Shown here: positions 27,701 through 37,300 of the stretch, one piece after another | How the letters are laid out: each line of letters begins with the position of its first letter | How positions within the stretch are numbered: position 1 is the stretch's first letter | Origin: Paragordius varius | Lineage: Eukaryota > Nematomorpha | Direction of reading: 5' to 3' | Assembly: GCA_964247055.1 (NCBI GenBank) | Contig: OZ176058.1 | Span: forward strand, 1,798,001-1,862,000 | Length of the DNA: 64,000 nt | Position numbers and translations under genes: made by a program | The notes under the pieces: generated by a model | Told to the model about the DNA's origin: nothing | Seen by the model: the letters and a program-made list of their open reading frames with translations, nothing else | Databases searched by the model: none

Positions 27701-30700
27701 ATCATATAAAAATTTTTAACTATTGAATTATTATAAATTAAAAAAATAAATTAATAATCGGTATAAATGTAATATTTAAGATTGCATATCCGTTAATTCA
27801 AATACGTGTTTTTATAATAAATATCATTATAAATAATTATTTTATGAAATTTTTGCGTTGCGGAATAGTATTTAAAATAACATTTAAAAAATTTAAAAAA
27901 ATGCATATAAAATTTTTAATACTTTTTTTATTAAATATTAAATGAAATATAAAATAAATTATTATAGATTGATAAACATTTTTCAAATTTTTAATATTTA
28001 GATGATATTTAATTCAATTACATTTTCGTCTTATAATATTAATAAATTACAATTTAAATATTAATAATTATTTTAAATTTTTGGAAAAACTATAAAAAAT
28101 TTAAACTTCTTTTTATTAAAATATGAATTAAAAACTTTTTTTTATAATTTAATTATTTAGATTGAATGTCAGTTAATTGTAATATTTTCTCTTGTTATAA
28201 TAAATTGCAATTATTTCAAATTATAAAAAACTTAAAATATAAATAAATATTATTTTTTAACATTAAAAATTATTTGAAATTTTTGGATATAAAAACTCTT
28301 TAAAACTAATTTATATTTTTAAGCAATTTTTTTAAAAATTAAATTAATAATCTTTTCTATAATTTAAATAATATTTTAGATTGTATGTCAGTTAATTCAA
28401 ATACCTCTTCAAATTTAATCATTAACAAATATTTGGAAAAACTAAAAAAGTTCTTTAAAACTATTTTATTTTTTAACAATTTTTTTATAAAATTTAAATT
28501 AATTATATTTACATAATAATTTAGATTGTATGTCAGTTAATTCAAATACATCCTCTTGTTTTACGATTAATAGATTGCAATTTAATCAATATTTTTTTAT
28601 GGAAAAACTTTAAAATCTCCTTAATATTTATAAAATTAAATTAAAACCTTTTTTATAATTTTATATTATTTTAATTTTTTGAAAAAAAATTAAAAATATA
28701 TAAATAAATTTTTTTAAATTTTACATAATAATATATTAGATTGTATATCAGTTAATTCAAATACCTCTTCGTGTTATACGATTAATAAATTGCAATTTAA
28801 TCAATATTTTTTTATGGAAAAACTTTAAAATCTTCTTAATATTTATAAAATTAACGTAAAACCTTTTTTATAATTATATATTATTTTAATTTTTTGAAAA
28901 ACTAAAAAATTAAAAATATAATTTAAATTAAAAAGCTTTTTTTTAAAATTTACATAATATTATTAGATTGTATATCAGTTAATTCAAATACATCATCATG
29001 TTAAAATATTATTTCTTTTGTAAAAACTATAAACCTTTTTTATAATTATATATTATTTTAATTTTTTGAAAAACTAATTATAAAAAAAAATATAATTTAA
29101 ATTAATAAATTTTTTTAAATTTTACATAATATTTTAGATTGTATGTCAATTAATTCAAATACATCTTCGTGTTACAATAATATTTCTTTTGTAAAAATTA
29201 TAAACCTTTTTTATAATTATATATTATTTTAATTTTTGGAAAAACTAATTATAAAAAAAAATATAATTTAAATAAATAAAAATTTTTTTAAATTTTAAAT
29301 AATATTTTAGAGTGTATGTCAGTTAATTCAAATACATCTTCGTGTTACAATAACGCACATGAAGCACACCTCATAGATACTTACAATGAAACTATCAACA
29401 ATAATAATAATAAAAATAATAATGTGCACATGTATGAAGACGACGACGACCAATCAGATGATTCCTCGCTGCTCTCGTCACGTGACAATGACAGTTATAG
29501 CGGAAAAGCAGCTGACGACATGAATGAATGCGTAAATAGCGGTGGTGGCGGATATAATTCTACAAACAGCTGTTCAAGCACACCTTATGGTGAAGATTAT
29601 ATGGAAAGTACTTCTGATATAGAAAATATGGAAAATAAAATGGTTTTTTTTTTTCGTAAAAAAATTTTATTGAAAAAATATTAATTAAAATTAATTTTAA
29701 TTATATAATTTTTTATATATACTTTTTAATTAATGGTAAATATTAAGAAAAGGTTTTCTACAGTGATTTCGACTCATATGGTAAAAATTATATGGGAAAT
29801 TTTGGTTTATAATAGGCTATTTAAGCAAAATTGGTGATTATGAAACTTAGGAATTAAATTTTATGGAAAAAAAAAGAAAAAGGATATAATTTTATAATAA
29901 AAACAAAAAATATTATCCTTGTTTTATTAAAATGGGAAATTTTTTTGGAAATTAAAAAAATGGTAAATATTAAGTAAAGATTTAAATTCTACAGTCATTT
30001 TGCCTACACCCTATTGTAAAAAATTATGTGGGAAATTTTGATTTATTATAGTATATTTGAGCAAATATGGTGATTATAATTTAACTTAAGAATTAAATTT
30101 TTTGATAAAAATCAATAAATAATTATATTTTTTAAAAAAAAATGGTAGGTTTATCATTCTTCATTTAAAATGGTAAATTTATCTTAGAAATTAAAAAAAT
30201 GGTAAATATTGAATAAAAGTAATTCTACAATCAATTCGACTACATATGTTAAAAATTTATAGGAAGTTCTTCTAATCATTTATATAAATTGGAAAAACAC
30301 GGATAATTTATATTTTTAGGGTGAACTTGAATCGTTCAGGGGTGAATTTTAATTGTTCAAGGGTGATTTGGAATTGTTCAAGGGTGAATTTGAATTTTTT
30401 GAGAAGGGTGAATTTGAATTGTTTAAAGGTTTAAATTGTTTAAGGATGAATTTGAATTATTCAAGAGTAAATTTGATATATTTAAGGGTGAATTTGAATT
30501 GTTCAAGAGTAAATTTGAATTGTTTATGGGCGGAACTGTAAATGGTTTATTTTAATTGTTCAAGGGTGAATTTAAATTGTTTGAGAAGGGTGAATTTGAA
30601 TTTTTCGAGAAGGGTAAATTTGAACTGAAAATGGTATATTTAATTTAATTTTACTTTTTATATTTTAGAATATGCCAAATGCCTCAAATGGCAATCATAG

Positions 30701-33700
30701 CTATAGAAATGGCAAAAAATTACCTCTTTCCATAGAAGCTATCCTAGAATATGGACGTGCCTTACGAATCCAAGCTGAAGCCTTAAAAGGCGAAGTTCAA
30801 ACTCTCAAAAATTTGGCAAATAACACTTTAGAAAATATTGATGATGATAATATTAAAACTCAAAATGAAAAGTCTAAAGAAAAAAGTAATGTTTTATGGT
30901 TATTATATAGATTTTTATTAGTATTTTAATGGAAATTAATAATTATCAGTATCTGCTTTTATAGAATTCAAATTTTTAAAAAAATACTTTGTTAGTTCAA
31001 ATTGTTTTGATAATGTTAACTTTTGTATAACTTGACATCTTTTGAAAGCTTAAAAGGCGAAGTTCAAACTCTCAAAAATTTGGCAAATAACACTTTTGAA
31101 AATATTGATGATAGTAATAATAAAACTTTAAATGAAAAGTCTAAAGAAAAAAGTATTTTTTTATGGTTATTAGATATTTATTTAATGGAAATTTTATGAC
31201 TTTGAGAGTTTTTTAGATAATTTTTTTTGATAATAATAATCTTTTTTAATAATTGATGTCTTTTAAAAACTTAAAAAGCAAAACTGAAACTTTAAAAAAT
31301 TTGTAATGACAGAACTTCAAATGAATGTTAAAAGAAAAAAGTAATTGTTAGATTTTATATACTAATTGTTCTTTATTTGTTTTTAATGGATATTAATTTC
31401 ATGACTTTAAGCATTACAGATAATTCGTATAATAAAATAAAATTTGTTTAAATAATACTTGATATCTTTTGAAATTTTAAAGAGCGAAACTCTCAAAAAT
31501 TTGATAGCTTTAAAAATAATGTTTTAATTAATATAATAAAACTTTAAATGAAAAGCCTAAAGAAAAAGGTAATTGTTTTATGTTAAATATTAAATAATTT
31601 GTTAGGAAGTTTATGGTTTAAAAAGATTTTTTTAAAAATTTTTAAAATCATAGTTTAAAAGGTTTTTTTTCAAAAAAGTAATATTTGAAGAGCAAAGCTC
31701 AAACCCTGAGAAATTTGATGGCTTTAGAAAATAATGATGATAATAATATTAAGACTTCAAATGAAAAGGCTAAAGAAAAAATATTTTTTAATTATTTTAA
31801 ATATTTATTCAATTAATTAATTTGTTGGGAAATCCATAGTTTAAAAAGTTTTTTTTTCCAAATACCGTTTGAAAACTTAAAGAGCGAAACTTAAACTTAC
31901 ATAAATTAGGCATATAACACTTTAGAAAATAATGATGATAAAACTTCAAATGAAAAGCCTAAAGAAAAAAGTATTGGTTAGATTTTTGTTTTTATTAAAT
32001 AATATGTTAGGAAGTTTATGGTTTAATTATTTTTTTTTCAGATATCTTTTGAAAACTTTAAGAGCGAAACTTAAATTTGATGGCTTTAGAAAATAATGAT
32101 GATGATAATAATATTAAGACTTCAAATGAAAAGTCAAAAGAAAAAAGTATTAGTGTTAGATTTTTGTTTTTATTAAATAATATGTTAGGAAGTTTATGGT
32201 TTAAATATTTTTTTTTTCAGATATCTTTTGAAAACTTAAAGAGCGAAACTTAAATTTGATGGCTTTAGAAAATAATGATGATAATAATAATAATAAGACT
32301 TCAAATGAAAAGTCAAAAGAAAAAAGTATTGGTTGGATATTTTATAAATTTCTAATTGTTCTTTATTTGTTTTATTGGAAATTAAAAAATTATTTGTTTT
32401 ATGTTAAATATTAAATCTTCATTTAATGAAATAACTTTTGGGGAAAATTATGGTTTAAAAAGCATTTTAAAATTTTTTTTGGGAATTTCATAATTTAAAA
32501 AGTTTTTTTTTTAAAAAAAAATTGAATATTTGAAGAGCAAAACTTTAACTTACAAAAATAAGGCAAATAACACTTTAGAAAAAATGATAATATTAAAAAA
32601 TTAATGAAAAGCTTAAAGAAAAAGTATTTTTTAATTATTTTAAATATTTATTCAAATATCCATAGTTTAAAAAGTTTTTTTCAAATATCTTTTGATGACT
32701 TAAAGGGCGAAGTAAACTCTCCAAAAATTTGGCAAAAAACACTTTAGAAAATAAGAATAAAAATTCCGATGAAAAGGCTAAAGAAAAAAATATTAACTTA
32801 AATTAAAAATATTCATTTAATTAATTAATTTGTCAGGAATTTATGTTTTTTTCTCAAATATCTTTTGAGGACTAAAAGAGCGCTCAAACTCTTAATATGG
32901 CAAAGAACACATATTAGAAAATCAGAATAATAAAAATTCCGATAAAAATTTGAAAAAAAAAAGCATTGTGAGGTGTTTGAATTTTATTTATTGTGGATGG
33001 TTTAGAAAAATTTTTATTATTTGGTTTAAATGGAAAATATAATGAATTTGATTGTTTTTTTATTATATTTTTAAATTATAAGTGTCCACCACTAACTCGA
33101 TATGTTTTTTCAAAAATTTGATGGTTTTAGAAAATATCGATAATATAACTTCAAATGTTCACAAGCCCAAAGAAAAAAATAGAGTTTTTATTAATAGTTT
33201 GAAATTAATTTAAAAAAATTTTTTTTAATGAGCCTTTAAAATTTTTGTTTTGGTTTAAATGCAAGTTTTTTCACACCTTGATATGCTTTAAACGATAAAA
33301 ATTTGAGTGAATTTGCTAAATTTCCAATTTTACAAAATTAATTAAAAATATCATTTATTAAAAATGGTTATTTTTTTAGTATTTAAGTAGAAGTTATTAT
33401 TAACAATTAAACGATAAAAATTGTAAAAAAATAATTATTTTATATAAAATAATTTAGAAAGAGAAAATACAATATATATATATATATAATTTTTTAAAAC
33501 CTAATTAATTAATTTTAATATTTAAATAGGCTCAACAAATAACAGCAATATCAAAACGCCGGCTTTAAACGATAAATATTTGGGTGAATTTGCAAACAAA
33601 GGATAAAAATTAATAACTGTTTTTAAATAGAAATGTTTACTTTATATATATATATATATATATATATTAAAATAGAAATTATAAAACAATAAAAAATGTT

Positions 33701-33955
33701 GAAATCCTTAAAAAATCTAATTATTTTTTGTATAAAATAATTCAAAAAAAACTCAAAATACCTAATATTGAGGAATAAAATATAAAAATTATTTTTATAA
33801 AATAAATCTAAATTTAATTTTGATATTAAATAGGCTCAATCAATAACACGAATAACAAAACGCCGGTTATAAACGATAAAAATTTGGATGAATTTGCAAA
33901 AAAAATTTATTTTTTCCCAAAAAATTAATAACTGAAAACGGAAATGGTTATTTTT

Positions 33956-34001
<46 letters not shown>

Positions 34002-34292
34002 TAGAAAATTATAAAACGATAAAAAATCTACTGTAATTCCTTAAAAAATTTAATTATTATTTTTTGTATAAAATAATTTAGAAAGAAAAGAAAATACCTA
34101 ATACCTGAGGAATAAAATATAAAAATTATTTTTATAAAATAAATCTAAATTTAATTTTGATATTAAATAGGCTCAATCAATAACACGAATAACAAAACGC
34201 CGGTTATAAACGATAAAAATTTGGATGAATTTGCAAAAAAAATTTATTTTTTCCCAAAAAATTAATAACTGAAAATGGAAATGGTTATTTTT

Positions 34293-34338
<46 letters not shown>

Positions 34339-37300
34339 TAGAAAATTATAAAACGATTAAAAATCTACTGTAATTCCTTAAAAAATTTAATCATTTTTTG
34401 TATAAAATAATTTAGAAAGAAAAAAAAATTTATCTATATTATAAATTTTTTTATACTTTAATAGCCTCAATCATTAACTCCAATTTTTTTTTATAAAACT
34501 AGCATGTATTCAAAAAACTAAAAATAATTAATTTGAGGAATTCAACATTTTTTATCGTAAAATAAATGAATCCATTTTCGGTTTTTAAGGAGAAAGCCAA
34601 TTTAAATAAAAAATTATTATTATTATACTTTTTATAATATATATCCTAATTATTAAAATTTGATTATAAATAGAGGCTCAACCAATAGCAAAACGCCTGC
34701 TTTAAACGATAAAAATATGGGTGAATTTGTAAAAATTGTATTTATTTTAACTATAAAAACTGAAAGTGAAAATGTTTATTTTCTATAAACTATTTACAGT
34801 TCAAATTCACCCTTGAACAATTCGAATTCACCCTTGAACAATTCAAATTCACCTTTGAACAATTCAAATTTACCCTTGAACAATTCAAATTCACCCTAAA
34901 AATAAATTATGTGTTTTCGAACTAATATAACTGATTGGTAATATAGGTATAGTTTATTATTTTTCAGTATAATTTTAATTTAGAACAAAATATTTTATTT
35001 TTAAAAAATATATAAAATATAGGTAATTTTTAATCTTAAAAACATATATTTTATTTGAGGGTGAATTTGAATTGTTCAAGGGTGAATTTGAATTGTAAAT
35101 GGTATATATAATATATATATATATTAAAATAGAAATTATAAAACGATAAAACATATTAATTAGCTTTAATAAAATTTCGAGGAATAAAAAATAAAAAAAT
35201 TTTCATAAATAAATTTTAATAAATCTTAATTATTTTATTTTAATATTTAAATAGGCTCAACCAATAACAGTAATATCAAAACGCCAGCTATAAACGATAA
35301 AAATTTGGGTGAATTTGCAAAAAATAAGTTGTTTATAAAAAAAACATTTATTTATAAAAAAATGAAGATATATATATTCAAATGGAAATTAAACAAACAA
35401 TAAAAAATGTTGATATCCTCAAAAAATTTAATCTTTTATAAAATAATTCTAAAAACTCAAAATACCTAATATTCAGATAAAATCAAAAATAAAATTATAA
35501 TAAATCTTAATTATTTTATTTTTATTAAATAGGCTCAACGAATAGTAAAACCCCGACTATAAATGATAAAAATTTGGGTGAATTTGCAAACAAAGGACAA
35601 AAATTAAAACAATCTACCCTTATAATTCCTTACACAGCTGATGAGATTGATAGGCAATTACAAGTATTTTAGATTTAAAATATTTAGAAAAAAATTTTTA
35701 ATCTAAAATAAATTTTTTGAGTTTTTTAGAGTTTTTTAGAGTTTTTATGATAAATTTGTATAATTATATCAAATTATTAATTATTATAATTATTTTAATG
35801 ATATATTTAACCTTTTTTTGAGTTTTATTTCTCTATAAAGTTTATATTTTAAGATATTAAATTATAATTATAATATTTTATTTTAAAAATGATATATTTA
35901 ACCATTTTTAGAATTTTTTTCCATAAAATATTTATTTTTACATATTTAAATAAAAAATAATATTTTTTGTAAAGGATATTCAGTAAAAATTTATACGGAC
36001 AAAACGTAAAAATATAAAGACAAATATTTTTTATAAAAGACAACCATACTTTTTTAAACCTTAATTTCATATAAAAATTATTTATTTACAATCGTAAAAT
36101 ATAATATTGATTGTGTTACCAATTTACATCTCTATTCGCCCTAAAACAATTCTAATATTAACCCAAAAAATAAATTATGTGTTTTTATTAAAATTAAATA
36201 TTACCACCTATATTTTTTATATTTTTAAAAAAATAAAATATTGTTTAAAATTAATATAATACTGAAAATATATGTTATTAGAATATATTTCTTAATAAAA
36301 ATGAGTTATATTAAAGCCCGAAAACACATAATTTATTTTTCAAGGGTCAATTGTAAATGTATATATAATTGATTGTGTTACCAATATACTTCTCTATTTT
36401 ATATTTTGCAGTTTAAAACAATGTGAATTATATTTAAAAATTCAAGATTTAAAAAGTATGGAATTATATGTTAGAAAAAAAATTTGTCTTTATTTTACGT
36501 TTTTACCACCCGTATAATTTCAATTTTACTGTAAATTTCAAAATCTATAAAAAAAATGTTTTTTAGGTTATTTCTTTGGAAAATATTTAATTTTTACTGT
36601 ATATTAATTTTATATATTTGAGTTTGTTTTAGTGTTCTGTCAATAAAATAATAAAGCATAATGTTTGAAATTAAAAATAAAATACTTATTAAAGTTTTTT
36701 TGAATAAAATTTTATAAAAATTGTGTTTAATATTCATCGTTATAAATGCAACTATATTATATTAAACTAAATTGAATCGTTAAAATAAATAAAATTTTCA
36801 AATTATTTATCCTTTCAATTACTTAACTACTAAATTTCTATGTCTATTTTTTTAATTATTAAAAATATTTTTTATTAATAATAAAAAAATACATTTTTTT
36901 AAGAATATATTTTTTTATTCATTTTATTAAAGTTTATAAATAATTACTTATATTTTCCTATTTTTATAAACAACAAATTAACATATACATTTTTTTTTAA
37001 AAAAAAAAATTTAATTTTTTCATTCACATTTTATAAATTAAAAATAAAATTACTTTTATATTTATATATATAATTCATAATAGGATGCCTTTAGTGTATT
37101 AGCATATTCAAATCCGTGGGAATCTATCATTAAGGGTATATTAGATCCCCTTAATCGAGAACCATTAGCCTTACAACTAAATAGCATTATATTGGGTAAA
37201 ATCTTTTATTTTTAGTTTTTTTAGCCTAGATCAATTTTTTTAAACATATCTTATAAATTTTGTTTAATAAATTTCTTTTTTTTTGCCTTGATCTATAATA

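Noticed and set aside
35849-36070. Minus-strand frame of 73 residues, and a similar one at 39409-39597
   Set aside because: Both read through F1 MITE arms. The shared KKVWLSF phrase is the MITE terminal repeat.
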